A stretch of DNA of 64,000 bases from Streptomyces aurantiogriseus. Lineage in GTDB: Bacteria > Actinomycetota > Actinomycetes > Streptomycetales > Streptomycetaceae. Shown piece after piece: positions 52,781-61,291 of the stretch; within the stretch, counting starts at the first letter, position 1; every line of letters begins with the position of its first letter. The position numbers and the translations under genes are program-made. The DNA lies in contig NZ_BMSX01000004.1 in assembly GCF_014649375.1 (NCBI RefSeq), positions 1 to 64,000 on the forward strand, read 5' to 3'. The notes beneath the pieces were generated by a model, which was not told where the DNA came from, did no database searches, and saw nothing but the letters and a program-made list of their open reading frames with translations.

Positions 52781-53856
52781 GTGGATCCCTTCCTGCTCGA
52801 AGTCGTGGGGCTGGTCGGTTGGTCGTCGTGCGGTGCGGAGAGCCGGCCCGCCGTGCCCGGGTCGGAGTCCGGGGTGAACCACGGCAGGGTCGAGGCCGGG
52901 GCGGGAGCCGCACGGTCCGGGGCGGCCCTGCGCCAGGTGGTGCGGGAAGGACCGGAGGACGGACGCGGACCTCCTCGGTGCCCCCCCGCCGGGCGCGGCC
53001 GCACCCGGTCCACCACCGCCATCCCGACGCGGAACACCGCCGCCGGTACGACGAGACAGACCAGGATCCAGAACAGGGTCACGCCCCAGGGGCGGCCGAC
53101 GCCCCACGGCTGCTCGGCGAGGACCTTCCCGCCGTACTTCAGGGAGACGGTGTAGTCGCCGTGGGCGCCGCCGGTGAGTTCGACGGGCAGTTCGATGCGG
53201 GCCTTCTTGCCGGGGGCGATGGTGCCGCGCCACTGCCGTTCGTCCCACTGCGGGGCGAACACGCCGTGGGCGGTGCCGACCTGGAAGACGGGGTCCCGCA
53301 CGGGCGCGGTGCCGACGTTGCCGACGGTGAGGACCAGCGTGCGGGCGGGCGGGGCACCGAACCAGGTGAGCAGCCCGTCGTCGCCCTCCAGCCGGGTGTC
53401 GGAGAGCACCGACAGGCGTCCGCCGGCCGCCTCGGCGGGCAACGGTTCGACGGCGTGCCCGGCCACCTGGAAGGCCGCGTCGGCCTGCGCCTTCGCCCCG
53501 GTCGCGGTCGCCACGTGCACCACGCACGGGCACGGCACCGGCGGCTCGGCCACCGGCAGCTCCCGGCTGAAACGGCCGTCGGCGTCGGTGGTGACGGCCC
53601 GGCCGTCCGCGTTGGCACAGGAGTTGGTGCCGCCGACGATCCCCCTCGACGGCGTGGCCTGCCCGCAGATCAGCAGCATCAGCAGCGCGCGCGGCCGCCA
53701 GCCGCTGCCGCTGACGGTGATCGAACCGCCGGTCCCCGCCTGGGACGTGGACAGCTTCACGGTCGGGGCGTCGGCCGCCGAGGCCGCCCCGGGCCAGGGC
53801 AGCAGCAACAGCGCCAGCACCACCGCCAGCCCCGCGATCCGTGCCTTCCCGCTCAC
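52777..53856 (-). CDS. Membrane-anchored Ig-like domain protein
   Basis: A 359-residue surface protein. A signal peptide (ARIAGLAVVLALLLLPWPGA) is followed by an Ig-like domain (TVKLSTSQAGTGGSITVSGS, GWRPRALLMLLICG) recalling the neocarzinostatin-like fold, with Cys pairs (ICG...NSC and CPC). A second beta domain (~155-255, TLVLTVGNVGTAPVRDPVFQ) resembles alpha-galactosidase NEW3 or COG1470-type modules, then one helix (~262-285, GVTLFWILVCLVVPAAVFRV) and a ~70-residue cytoplasmic tail rich in Pro, Arg and Ser. Both ends overlap neighbours by 4 bases (GTGA), so the operon is tightly coupled. Function is unknown. Confidence 0.82.
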   Translation of the reverse strand: MSGKARIAGLAVVLALLLLPWPGAASAADAPTVKLSTSQAGTGGSITVSGSGWRPRALLMLLICGQATPSRGIVGGTNSCANADGRAVTTDADGRFSRELPVAEPPVPCPCVVHVATATGAKAQADAAFQVAGHAVEPLPAEAAGGRLSVLSDTRLEGDDGLLTWFGAPPARTLVLTVGNVGTAPVRDPVFQVGTAHGVFAPQWDERQWRGTIAPGKKARIELPVELTGGAHGDYTVSLKYGGKVLAEQPWGVGRPWGVTLFWILVCLVVPAAVFRVGMAVVDRVRPRPAGGHRGGPRPSSGPSRTTWRRAAPDRAAPAPASTLPWFTPDSDPGTAGRLSAPHDDQPTSPTTSSRKGST

Positions 53857-54665
53857 GTCGGCTCCCCCTCCGCGCGCGCGACTTCAGCCGTACGGCGCCG
53901 ACGACGGCGTACGGCAACGGGGGCGGCGGCGATCAGCAGCGCCCCGGCCGCCGTGCCCGCCGCCGTGCCCCACGGCACGAACCGCGCCGACGTCCGGCCT
54001 GTGGCGTGCGCGCCGCCGGGCGCGGTGACCGTCAGGCGGACGGTGACGGCGTCCAGGGCGGGGCGGTCGGGCCAGGGTTCGTCGAGGTGCAGGCGCCGAC
54101 CCGGGGGCAGGCGGACGGGCAGGGTGCGCGGGGCACGGTCGAGGACGGGGCCCAGGACACCGTCGGCATGCACCGCGAGGCGCGGGACGAGGGCGGTGGT
54201 GCCGCGGTTGACCAGCTCGTACGTGATGCGGTCGGCGCGTACGGCCACGTGCTCGACGGTCAGCGCGGACAGCTCGGGCCCGCCGATTTGCAGCAGCAGC
54301 CGTACGGTCGCCTCCCGGCCGCCCGTGTCCCGTACGACGATCGCACCGGAGCGGTCGCCGGGGGTCGCGTCCGGTGGGACCGTGAGCGTGAAGGGGACCT
54401 CGGCGCGGGTGCGGGCGGGAATGCGCAGAGCGGTCTCGGCGAGGGTGACCGGGAGGTTCGTGCCGTGCAGCCGGACGGTGAGCGGGCGGGTGCCCCGGTT
54501 GGTCACGGAGAGCGTGTCCTGGAGCACCGCGCCGGGCGCGCCCTCCGCGTAGAAAGACGGCCGCCCGCCGCCGGAGGGCGCGGCGGACCAGCCGTCGGCG
54601 GCGGGCGCGGCGGCCGGCAGGAGCGGCAGGGTCAGCAGCAGGGCACAGACGGCGGCGTACGGCAT
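53853..54665 (-). CDS. DUF916-like (WxL-interacting type) membrane protein
   Basis: A 270-residue protein: signal peptide (AAVCALLLTLPLLPAAAPAA), an extracellular region beginning RPSFYAEGAPGAVLQDTLSV and TNRGTRPLTVRLHGTNLP, a second beta domain (~120-220), one helix (GTAAGTAAGALLIAAAPVAV, ~233-252) and a short Arg-rich tail. The first domain matches the pattern of DUF916, the peptidoglycan-binding/WxL-interacting module of Firmicutes, in which a disordered modification of tone from outside the membrane is not known for actinomycetes. The ATG 54665 lies 86 bases after the LPQTG gene. The assignment to DUF916 is by pattern only and needs a profile search. Confidence 0.78.
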   Translation of the reverse strand: MPYAAVCALLLTLPLLPAAAPAADGWSAAPSGGGRPSFYAEGAPGAVLQDTLSVTNRGTRPLTVRLHGTNLPVTLAETALRIPARTRAEVPFTLTVPPDATPGDRSGAIVVRDTGGREATVRLLLQIGGPELSALTVEHVAVRADRITYELVNRGTTALVPRLAVHADGVLGPVLDRAPRTLPVRLPPGRRLHLDEPWPDRPALDAVTVRLTVTAPGGAHATGRTSARFVPWGTAAGTAAGALLIAAAPVAVRRRRRRTAEVARAEGEPT

Positions 54666-54751
54666 CGGCGGCTCCGTGGGGCCGGGGCGGCGCGAAGCGC
54701 CTCGTTGAGGGGTGGTGGTCGGGCGACGGGCGGGCGAGACGGAGGTGCCGG

Positions 54752-55420
54752 TCAGCGCGTCTGGTTCCGCCGGGTCAGCCACAGGGTGCCGGCCGCGCCC
54801 GCGAGGAGAACCGTGCCGCCGAGGGTGGCGAGGGCGATCGCGGAGTCCTCGGGACCGGTCTGCGGGAGCTCGCCGCCCGAGCCGCTGTTGCTCTGCGTTC
54901 CGCCGCCGCCCGTGGCCGTCACGTCGAGGGTGAGCGACGGGCCGGGGTCCTTGGTGGGCGTGCAGGTGGTGGTCGTACCGAGCGCCTTGATGGTGAGCAC
55001 GCCCGGGGTGAAGGTGACCTTGCCGGTCTTCCTCGGGGTGTACGTGCCGCTCAGGTCGTTGATCTTGATGGGGGTGTCGGCCGGGATGGCCTCCTGGTTG
55101 GCGGGGCCCCTGACGGTGAGGGTGCCGCTGTCGGCGCCGCCCAGCTTGATGGTGGCGCTCGGGTTCATCGCACCCTTGCCGAGCTCGACCGGGCTGGAGG
55201 AGACGCCCTTCTGCCAGGACATGGTGATCTTGTAGCCGCCGCCGCTCTCGACACCCTTGATGTCGATGGGCGAGACGGCGCTCTTGGCGCCGATGGGCGT
55301 CTGGCAGGAGTAGCTGACATCGACGACCTCGGCCCTGGCCACGGGGGCGGCCGTCCACACCGCCGGGCCGGCCAGGGCCGCGGCAGTCGCGAGCGCGGCG
55401 GTTCGCTTCCGGTACGACAC
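54752..55420 (-). CDS. Secreted single-domain surface protein with LPQTG sorting signal
   Basis: A 222-residue exported protein, first gene of the operon. After the signal peptide (SYRKRTAALATAAALAGPAV, cleavage near ARA, ~30) there is one beta domain (~32-165) with two Cys (SYSCQTPIG and TTTCTP), homologous to the second domain of the LAETG protein. Then follow a Gly/Ser spacer, ELPQTGPEDS, a membrane helix and a TRRNQTR tail: a classic sortase substrate. The start is GTG 55420, preceded by AGAGGGG. The motif LPQTG differs from the LAETG of the last gene, so the two may be handled by different sortases; none is encoded in this window. Confidence 0.87.
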   Translation of the reverse strand: MSYRKRTAALATAAALAGPAVWTAAPVARAEVVDVSYSCQTPIGAKSAVSPIDIKGVESGGGYKITMSWQKGVSSSPVELGKGAMNPSATIKLGGADSGTLTVRGPANQEAIPADTPIKINDLSGTYTPRKTGKVTFTPGVLTIKALGTTTTCTPTKDPGPSLTLDVTATGGGGTQSNSGSGGELPQTGPEDSAIALATLGGTVLLAGAAGTLWLTRRNQTR

Positions 55421-55692
55421 GGTCCCCTCTTTCCTGCAGCTCGCTTGCGCCAGTTCCTGACGGCGCATCAGATCGGGCCGTCAAGGTACGCCCGAGGCCG
55501 TGAGGAAGGAAGGGGAGGCGCACGCCGGAGTTGTGACGATCCGACGGACAGGGGAGGGGGTTCGCGTGGAGGGCGGGGGTACTCGAGCGCCACGGGTGGC
55601 AAGCGGCTCGCGGTCGGCACCGAGGCGTTCAGGGCGGCGGATGGCGGATGGCGAGCCGGCCACCGGCCCGGGGCCCGGCAGGCGCGGGCGTC

Positions 55693-55816
55693 CGGCAGGC
55701 GCGGGCGGGGGAAGGGCGGGGTCCGGCAGGCGCGGGGTCCGGCAGGCGCGGGGTCCGGCAGGCGCGGGGTCCGAGAGGGAGGAAGTCAGGCCGGGCCGGG
55801 CCGGGCCGGGCCGGGA
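55693..55816. repeat. 16-base minisatellite and 5-base microsatellite
   Basis: Variants of GTCCGGCAGGCGCGGG repeat in tandem (three near-perfect copies at about 55720-55768, with diverged ones from 55675), followed by five copies of GGCCG/CCGGG at 55790-55816. They lie in the 421-base spacer between the surface-protein operon promoter and the anti-sigma factor stop codon. No gene is seen in the spacer. Confidence 0.85.
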
Positions 55817-55841
55817 CCGATGCGGCGGAAACGATCCCGCG

Positions 55842-56324
55842 TTACGCCGGAGCGCCCAGCTCCGCCCACACCGTCTTGCCGGAGACGCCCGGTGTCCGTA
55901 CCACACCCCAGTCCAGGCAGAGCCGCTGCACGATGAACATGCCGTGGCCGCCGGGGCGGCCCGCGCGGTGGGGGGTGCGGGGGGCCGGCTGGCCGGTGCC
56001 GCGGTCGGAGACCTCGACGCGGATGACCTTCTTGTCGCAGCCGAGGAGGAGCTGATCGGGACCCTCGGCATGCAGGCAGGCGTTGGTGACCAGTTCGGAG
56101 ACGACGAGCAGCACGTCCTCGGCGGCGGCCCGCTGGTCGGCGGTGGCGGCGGGCAGCCAGCCCCACGCGTACAGCGCCTGGCGGGCGAAGTCGCGGGCGA
56201 GCGGAACGACCCCGCTCTCGCCGTCGAAGCTCAGCCTGCGGACCTGACGACCCGCCGACGCCCCGGAAGCGCCGCTGGGCTCCGGGCCGCGGTCGCCCGG
56301 CGAGTAAGGCCGGGTGGTGCTCAT
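55842..56324 (-). CDS. prsI: Anti-sigma factor kinase (RsbW/SpoIIAB-like)
   Basis: A 160-residue GHKL-type serine kinase/anti-sigma factor. The N-box is VLLVVSELVTNACLHAEG, G1 is VEVSDRGTGQPAPR and G2 is RPGGHGMFIVQRLC, enough to bind ATP. The first 40 residues are a variable extension. In partner switching it binds the sigma factor or phosphorylates the STAS antagonist. The layout with a STAS gene upstream and a SigB-like sigma gene diverging matches the SigI/PrsI/ArsI set of S. coelicolor, and I name it on that basis. It is on the same strand as the STAS gene, 336 bases away. Confidence 0.82.
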   Translation of the reverse strand: MSTTRPYSPGDRGPEPSGASGASAGRQVRRLSFDGESGVVPLARDFARQALYAWGWLPAATADQRAAAEDVLLVVSELVTNACLHAEGPDQLLLGCDKKVIRVEVSDRGTGQPAPRTPHRAGRPGGHGMFIVQRLCLDWGVVRTPGVSGKTVWAELGAPA

Positions 56325-56660
56325 CAGCGCTTCACCTCACCGATTCACCAGTCATGATTCACACGATTCGAGATTTCAAGAGTGCACGAGACTTCAGGGG
56401 TACAGGAGCCAGTACACACGGTTCCCGGCCGTCGCACGGTCGGTCCGCTCATCCCGCCCCCTCCTCAACGTGCTGTGCCGCCGACATGTTCAGGATGTTC
56501 TCCTGCCCGACGGAACCGGCGGAACACCCCCTGTTCGCCCGTATGTGACCCGTCCTGCGCGCCCGGCCGCCCGTCCGGCGGAGCCGTGACGTGTGGGACC
56601 GGGCCGGTCGCGCGGGGTCGGCAGGGGCTCCCGGGGCGGGCCGCCGGGCGGTGCGCGGGG
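56325..56660. other. Spacer between the anti-sigma and antagonist genes
   Basis: The end next to the anti-sigma start (56325-56420) is AT-richer and holds a repeated TGAATC motif on the minus strand, so it probably carries a separate promoter. The rest is GC-rich with short inverted repeats (for example CCGGGCC/GGCCCGG types near 56595). No gene is seen. Confidence 0.45.
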
Positions 56661-57038
56661 TCAGCCGTCCCCGTCGGCGAGGGCCGCCTCGACCGTGTCG
56701 TGCACGGTGAAGACGGCGTCCGCGCCGGTGATCTCGAAGACCCGCGCCACCACGGGCAGCATGCCCGCCAGGTGCACTCCGCCCCCGGCCGCCTCCGCCT
56801 TCAGGCGGGCGCCGAGCAGGACGTTGAGCCCTGTCGAGTCGCAGAACTCCAGCCGGGAGCAGTCGACGACGAGCCGGCTCAGTCCCTTGGCGAGGCAGTC
56901 CTCGAGTGGCTCACGCAACAGATCGGCCGTGTGGTGATCCAACTCACCGGCCGGGGTCACGACGGCACTGGAGCCCTCTTGCCGCACCTCCACCAGAAGC
57001 CGGCCAGACTGTGCGCTGCCGACCGTCCCGCGGTCCAT
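56661..57038 (-). CDS. arsI: STAS-domain anti-sigma factor antagonist
   Basis: A 125-residue SpoIIAA/RsbV-like protein. The STAS core shows AVVTPAGELDHHTADLLREP, then LVVDCSRLEFCDSTGLNVLL, in which S68 of DSTG is the expected phosphorylation site, and VHLAGMLPVVARVFEITG. In its unphosphorylated form it should bind the anti-sigma factor and free the sigma factor. I chose ATG 57038 with GGGAGAG upstream; the frame remains open a further 68 codons without a supporting start. It diverges from the sigma gene. Confidence 0.88.
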   Translation of the reverse strand: MDRGTVGSAQSGRLLVEVRQEGSSAVVTPAGELDHHTADLLREPLEDCLAKGLSRLVVDCSRLEFCDSTGLNVLLGARLKAEAAGGGVHLAGMLPVVARVFEITGADAVFTVHDTVEAALADGDG

Positions 57039-57286
57039 GCCGTGTCTCTCCCGAGGTCGTGACTGCTTGCTGACGCCCTCGAACACTACGCCTTCGATAC
57101 GCACTCCAACAGCCGAACAATCACCCACAAACGGACATAACCCAACAAAATGCACTTGCGATCGGCTGAGTAAAGCGGGTAGGGCTAGAGGAACACGTAC
57201 CCGACACGGCCGGCTTTGGAGGCGCCGCACACCGTAGTGCACGCACTGGCTTCGGCAGCCATATGCCGAGAACGATGGAGGACATC

Positions 57287-58192
57287 ATGTCATCCCGGCT
57301 CGACGCACCGCATACCCACAGGGCGACGTCGACACCCCCTCCGGAAGAACTGAATCCCCTCGCACAGGGCATCGAGCCCACCGGCGCACTCGCCGGGCTC
57401 CCGGAGATCCCCCCGTACGACGAGGTCGGACCCGTCGATGCACGGGCCCTGTCCAAGACCCTCTTCGAGCGGCTGGAGTCGCTGGAGGAAGGCACGTACG
57501 AGTACTCGTACGTGCGCAACACCCTCGTCGAACTGAACCTGGCGCTGGTCAAGTTCGCCGCCTCCCGCTTCCGCTCCCGCAGCGAGCCCATGGAGGACAT
57601 CATCCAGGTCGGGACGATCGGCCTCATCAAGGCGATCGACCGGTTCGAGCTCAGCCGGGGTGTGGAGTTCCCCACCTTCGCGATGCCAACCATCGTCGGC
57701 GAGATCAAACGTTTCTTCCGCGACACGTCATGGTCCGTGCGCGTCCCGCGCCGGCTCCAGGAGCTGCGGCTCGACTTGGCCAAGGCGGGTGACGAACTGG
57801 CCCAGAAGCTCGACCGCGCCCCCACCGTGGCCGAGTTGGCGGAACGTCTCGGCCTCTCCAACGACGAGGTCATCGAGGGCATGGCCGCCTCGAACGCGTA
57901 CACCGCCTCCTCGCTGGACGCCCAGCCGGAGGAGGACGACTCCGAGGGCGCCCTCGCCGACCGCATCGGCTACGAGGACCACGGGCTCGAAGGCATCGAG
58001 TACGTCGAGTCGTTGAAGCCGCTGATCGCCGAACTCCCGCCCCGGGACCGGCAGATCCTCTCGCTGCGCTTCGTCGCCGGCATGACCCAGTCGGAGATCG
58101 GCGAGGAACTGGGCATCTCCCAGATGCACGTCTCGCGCCTGCTGACCCGCACCCTGGTGCGGCTGCGCAAGGGCCTGACGCTGGAGGAGTGA
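57287..58192 (+). CDS. sigI: RNA polymerase sigma factor, SigB/SigF/SigG subfamily
   Basis: A 301-residue group 3 sigma factor. Region 2 contains NTLVELNLALVKFAASRFRS, EDIIQVGTIGLIKAIDRFEL and GVEFPTFAMPTIVGEIKRFF followed by WSVRVPRRLQELRLDLAKA; region 3 has APTVAELAERLGLSNDEVIE; region 4 ends with LPPRDRQILSLRFVAGMTQS and EIGEELGISQMHVSRLLTRT. It therefore belongs with the nine or so SigB-like factors of Streptomyces in stress response and differentiation. The start is ATG 57287 with GGAG 6 bases upstream; ATG codons at 57263 and 57275 are alternatives. GGGTAG near 57178 upstream resembles a SigB-type -10, hinting at autoregulation. Confidence 0.9.
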   Translation: MSSRLDAPHTHRATSTPPPEELNPLAQGIEPTGALAGLPEIPPYDEVGPVDARALSKTLFERLESLEEGTYEYSYVRNTLVELNLALVKFAASRFRSRSEPMEDIIQVGTIGLIKAIDRFELSRGVEFPTFAMPTIVGEIKRFFRDTSWSVRVPRRLQELRLDLAKAGDELAQKLDRAPTVAELAERLGLSNDEVIEGMAASNAYTASSLDAQPEEDDSEGALADRIGYEDHGLEGIEYVESLKPLIAELPPRDRQILSLRFVAGMTQSEIGEELGISQMHVSRLLTRTLVRLRKGLTLEE

Positions 58193-58220
58193 GGGCACCT
58201 CCGCCCGAAGAGCCAGTGCG

Positions 58221-58265
58221 GCCCGCGCCCGGATGAGCACCGCAGAGTGCCCACCGGGCGCGGGC
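58221..58265 (+). terminator. Terminator of the sigma factor gene
   Basis: GCCCGCGCCCGG (58221-58232) and CCGGGCGCGGGC (58254-58265) are perfect 12-base arms; the 21-base loop contains a further GCAC...GTGC stem. It starts 29 bases past the stop. Confidence 0.88.
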
Positions 58266-58560
58266 TTGACCTGTCGGGCCCCCTCGGCCCCGTCTCGAGC
58301 GCGAGTCCGCCGACGGACGCCCGGGCCACCGGCCCTCGCCCCCCGTTCGGCCCTGTTCCGCGGGCTCGGCCCATCGGGCCCGTCAGCCCACCGTCTCGGA
58401 CACGGGCCCGCCGACGGACCCCCGAGCCGTCGGCCCCCACCCCCGGTCACCCGACCAGCCCCACTCCGCGGGCCTGGCCCATCGGACCCGTCAACCCACC
58501 GTCTCGGACACGGACCCGCCGACCGACGCCCGGGCCGTCGGCCCCTCGACCCCGATCGCG
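58266..58560. repeat. Three tandem copies of a 101-108-base unit
   Basis: The word GTCTCG followed by CGCCGACGGACGCCCGG-like sequence recurs at 58292, 58393 and 58501 (periods 101 and 108). The second and third copies are the most alike (GGCCCATCGG at 58368 and 58476). The array fills most of the 500-base gap between sigI and hutI; 58561-58691 holds nothing recognisable. Confidence 0.85.
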
Positions 58561-58691
58561 GGACTGCCCTTGGGACGAGGAGGGCGGGCTGTCCATGGAG
58601 CCGTTGGACGGGCGTACGGGCAGCGGTGGCCGGCGAAGGCGTGAAGCCCCCTGCGAGGCGCCTCAGCGCCGTTCAGCCCCGCACTCGCGCC

Positions 58692-59879
58692 TCAGACCAC
58701 CCGGACGCCCCTGCGCCACACCTCCGACACCAGCGGTACGCCCGGCCGGTAGGCCAGGTGGACGTGGCTCGGGGCGTCCAGGACGGCCAGGTCGGCGTAT
58801 GCGCCGGGGGCGAGGCGGCCGATGTCGGTGCGGCGCAGGGCTGCCGCGCCGCCCGCCGTGGCCGACCAGACGGCCTCGTCGGGGGTCATGCGCATGTCCC
58901 GCACGGCGAGCGCGATGCAGAACGGCACGGACGAGGTGAACGACGAGCCCGGGTTGCAGTCCGTGGACAGGGCGACGGTGACGCCCGCGTCGAGGAGACG
59001 GCGGGCGTCCGGCCACTCGGCGCGGGTGGAGAACTCGGCGCCGGGGAGCAGCGTGGCGACCGTGGAGCCGTGCGCGAGGGCGTCCACGTCGGCGTCGGTG
59101 AGGTGGGTGCAGTGGTCGGCGCTGGCGGCGTCCAGTTCGACCGCCAGCTGCACGCCGGGGCCGTGGGAGAGTTGGTTGGCGTGGATGCGGGGGTGCAGGC
59201 CCTTCGCCCGGCCGGCGGTGAGGATCGCACGGGCCTGGTCGCCGTCGAAGGCGCCCTTCTCGCAGAAGACGTCGATCCAGCGGGCGTGCGGGGCGCAGGC
59301 GTCGAGCATCTCGCCGGTGACCAGGGCGACGTAGGCCGCCGGGTCGTCGGCGTAGTCGGGGGGGACGATGTGGGCGCCGAGGTAGGTGACCTCGTCGGTG
59401 TGGGCGGCGGCGATCCGCAGGGCGCGGGACTCGTCGGCGACCGTCAGGCCGTAGCCGGACTTCGTCTCGAAGGTGGTGGTGCCCTGGCGGAGGGCCTCGG
59501 TGAGGTAACGGGTGAGGTTCGCCTCCAGTTCCTCGTCGCTCGCGGCCCGGGTGGCGGCGACCGTCGTACGGATGCCGCCCGCCGTGTAACCGCGCCCCGA
59601 CATACGGGCGTTGAACTCCTCCGTCCGGTCGCCCGCGAAGACGAGGTGGGAGTGGGAGTCGACGAATCCCGGAATCACCGCCCGGCCGCCGGCGTCGACC
59701 CGATTGTCAGTGGCGGGTGCTTTGCTTGATTCACCGGTCCACGCGACGCGGTCGCCGTCGATGACGACGGCCGCGTCCTGGACCAGACCGAGGGGGGAGC
59801 CGTCACCGAGGGAGGGATCGTTGGTGACCAGCGTGGCGATGTTGGTGATGACGGTGGTCGTGCCGGTGGTGCTGCTCAT
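58692..59879 (-). CDS. hutI: Imidazolonepropionase
   Basis: A 395-residue metal-dependent amidohydrolase, third step of histidine breakdown, opening imidazolone propionate to N-formimino-L-glutamate. Metal ligands appear in [17 protein letters not shown] (HxH), [15 protein letters not shown] and [14 protein letters not shown] (His residues), and [16 protein letters not shown] (Asp); [16 protein letters not shown] is a family signature. I chose ATG 59879; the frame runs open further upstream only through GC bias. It is the last gene of the hut operon, 38 bases behind hutF. Confidence 0.95.
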   Translation of the reverse strand: MSSTTGTTTVITNIATLVTNDPSLGDGSPLGLVQDAAVVIDGDRVAWTGESSKAPATDNRVDAGGRAVIPGFVDSHSHLVFAGDRTEEFNARMSGRGYTAGGIRTTVAATRAASDEELEANLTRYLTEALRQGTTTFETKSGYGLTVADESRALRIAAAHTDEVTYLGAHIVPPDYADDPAAYVALVTGEMLDACAPHARWIDVFCEKGAFDGDQARAILTAGRAKGLHPRIHANQLSHGPGVQLAVELDAASADHCTHLTDADVDALAHGSTVATLLPGAEFSTRAEWPDARRLLDAGVTVALSTDCNPGSSFTSSVPFCIALAVRDMRMTPDEAVWSATAGGAAALRRTDIGRLAPGAYADLAVLDAPSHVHLAYRPGVPLVSEVWRRGVRVV

Positions 59880-59917
59880 CGTGTCCTCGTGGGCGTGGGC
59901 GTGGGCTTCGGTGGAGG

Positions 59918-61291
59918 TCAGGCGCGCAGGGCTTCCACGGCCCGCGCGAGGGCCCGCGGCACATCCGGTACGAGCGTGTGGGCCCCGTCGCGTACGACGT
60001 GCCGGCCCGCGACGACCGTATGCCGTACGTCCGCTGCCGTCGCCGCGAATACGGCCGTCTCGGCGCCCAGCCGGGGCAGCGGGCCCGCTGTCCTGACCGA
60101 GTCGAGCGCGACCGTCGTGAAGTCGGCGACGGCGCCGGTCTCCAGGGTGCCCGCGTCGTCCCGGCCGAGCGCCGCGTGACCGTCGGCGGAGGCGGCCCGC
60201 AGCAGGGCGGCGGCCGTCCAGTGGCCTCGGGTGCGGGTGCGCAGGCGCTCGTTCAGCTCCATCGCGCGGGCCTCTTCGAGGAGGTCGATCACGGCGTGGC
60301 TGTCGGAGCCGAGGGAGAGCGGTGAGCCGGCCTGCTGGAGGGCGACGGCCGGTCCGATGCCGTCGGCGAGGTCCCGTTCCGTCGTCGGGCACATGCAGGT
60401 GCCGGTGCCGGAGCGGCCGATGAGGGCGATGTCCTCGTCGGTGAGGTGCGTGCTGTGCACGCCGGTGGTGCGCCGGCCGAGGACGCCGTGCTCGGCGAGG
60501 AGCTGTGTCGGCGTGCAGCCGTGGGCCGCTCGGCAGGCGTCGTTCTCGGCGGTCTGCTCGGACAGGTGCACATGCAGCGGCGCCCCGCGCTCCTGAGCCC
60601 ACCGCGCCACGGTCGCCAACTGCTCGGCGGGCACGGCCCGTACGGAGTGGACGGCCGCACCGATCCGTGCGTGATCCCGTTCCTTGAGAAGTGAACAGCG
60701 TTCGGCCCAGGCGTCCGCGCTGCCGTCGGAGAAGCGGAGCTGGTGGGGGTCGGGCGGCTGTCCGAAGCCGGAGGACAGGTAGGCGGTGTCGAGGAGGGTG
60801 ATGCGGATACCGGCTTCGGCGGCGGCCTCGATCAGGGCCTCGCCCATCGCGTTGGGGTCGGCGTAGGGGGTGCCGCCGGGGGCGTGGTGCACGTAGTGGA
60901 ACTCACCGACGGCGGTGATGCCGGCCAGCGCCATCTCGGCGTACACCGCGCGCGCGAGGGCGTGGTACGTGTCGGGGGTCAGCCGGTCCGCGAAGGAGTA
61001 CATGATCTCGCGCCAGGTCCAGAAGGTGCCGGACCCGACCTGGACGGTGCCGCGCAGGGCGCGGTGGAAGGCGTGGCTGTGGGCGTTGGCCAGGCCGGGG
61101 AGGGTGAGGCCGCGGAGGATCTCGGCGCCCGGGGGCGGGGAGTCGACGCCCGTACGGACGGCGGTGATACGGCCGTCCGAGCCCGCGGCGGAGCCGCTGA
61201 TGGTCACGGTCAGGGCGACGCCCGGCTCGACGTGGGTGTCGAGCCAGGCGTGCTCCAGCCAGTACGTCCGTGTCCGCTGCGTGGGGGTCAC
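59918..61291 (-). CDS. hutF: Formimidoylglutamate deiminase
   Basis: A 457-residue amidohydrolase that releases ammonia from N-formimino-L-glutamate to give N-formyl-L-glutamate. Key residues lie in [18 protein letters not shown] (metal HxH), [19 protein letters not shown] (substrate pocket), [18 protein letters not shown] (His, and the catalytic Glu of SEQ), [19 protein letters not shown] (His) and [20 protein letters not shown] (Asp). The GTG start overlaps the stop of the M20 gene as GTGA. Its presence shows that this organism uses the formylglutamate branch of histidine breakdown and not direct formiminoglutamase. Confidence 0.94.
   Translation of the reverse strand: MTPTQRTRTYWLEHAWLDTHVEPGVALTVTISGSAAGSDGRITAVRTGVDSPPPGAEILRGLTLPGLANAHSHAFHRALRGTVQVGSGTFWTWREIMYSFADRLTPDTYHALARAVYAEMALAGITAVGEFHYVHHAPGGTPYADPNAMGEALIEAAAEAGIRITLLDTAYLSSGFGQPPDPHQLRFSDGSADAWAERCSLLKERDHARIGAAVHSVRAVPAEQLATVARWAQERGAPLHVHLSEQTAENDACRAAHGCTPTQLLAEHGVLGRRTTGVHSTHLTDEDIALIGRSGTGTCMCPTTERDLADGIGPAVALQQAGSPLSLGSDSHAVIDLLEEARAMELNERLRTRTRGHWTAAALLRAASADGHAALGRDDAGTLETGAVADFTTVALDSVRTAGPLPRLGAETAVFAATAADVRHTVVAGRHVVRDGAHTLVPDVPRALARAVEALRA

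Noticed and set aside
51413..55420. Search for a sortase gene next to the LPQTG and LAETG substrates.
   Set aside because: No TLxTC-type sortase is encoded in the window, so the processing enzyme must lie elsewhere.
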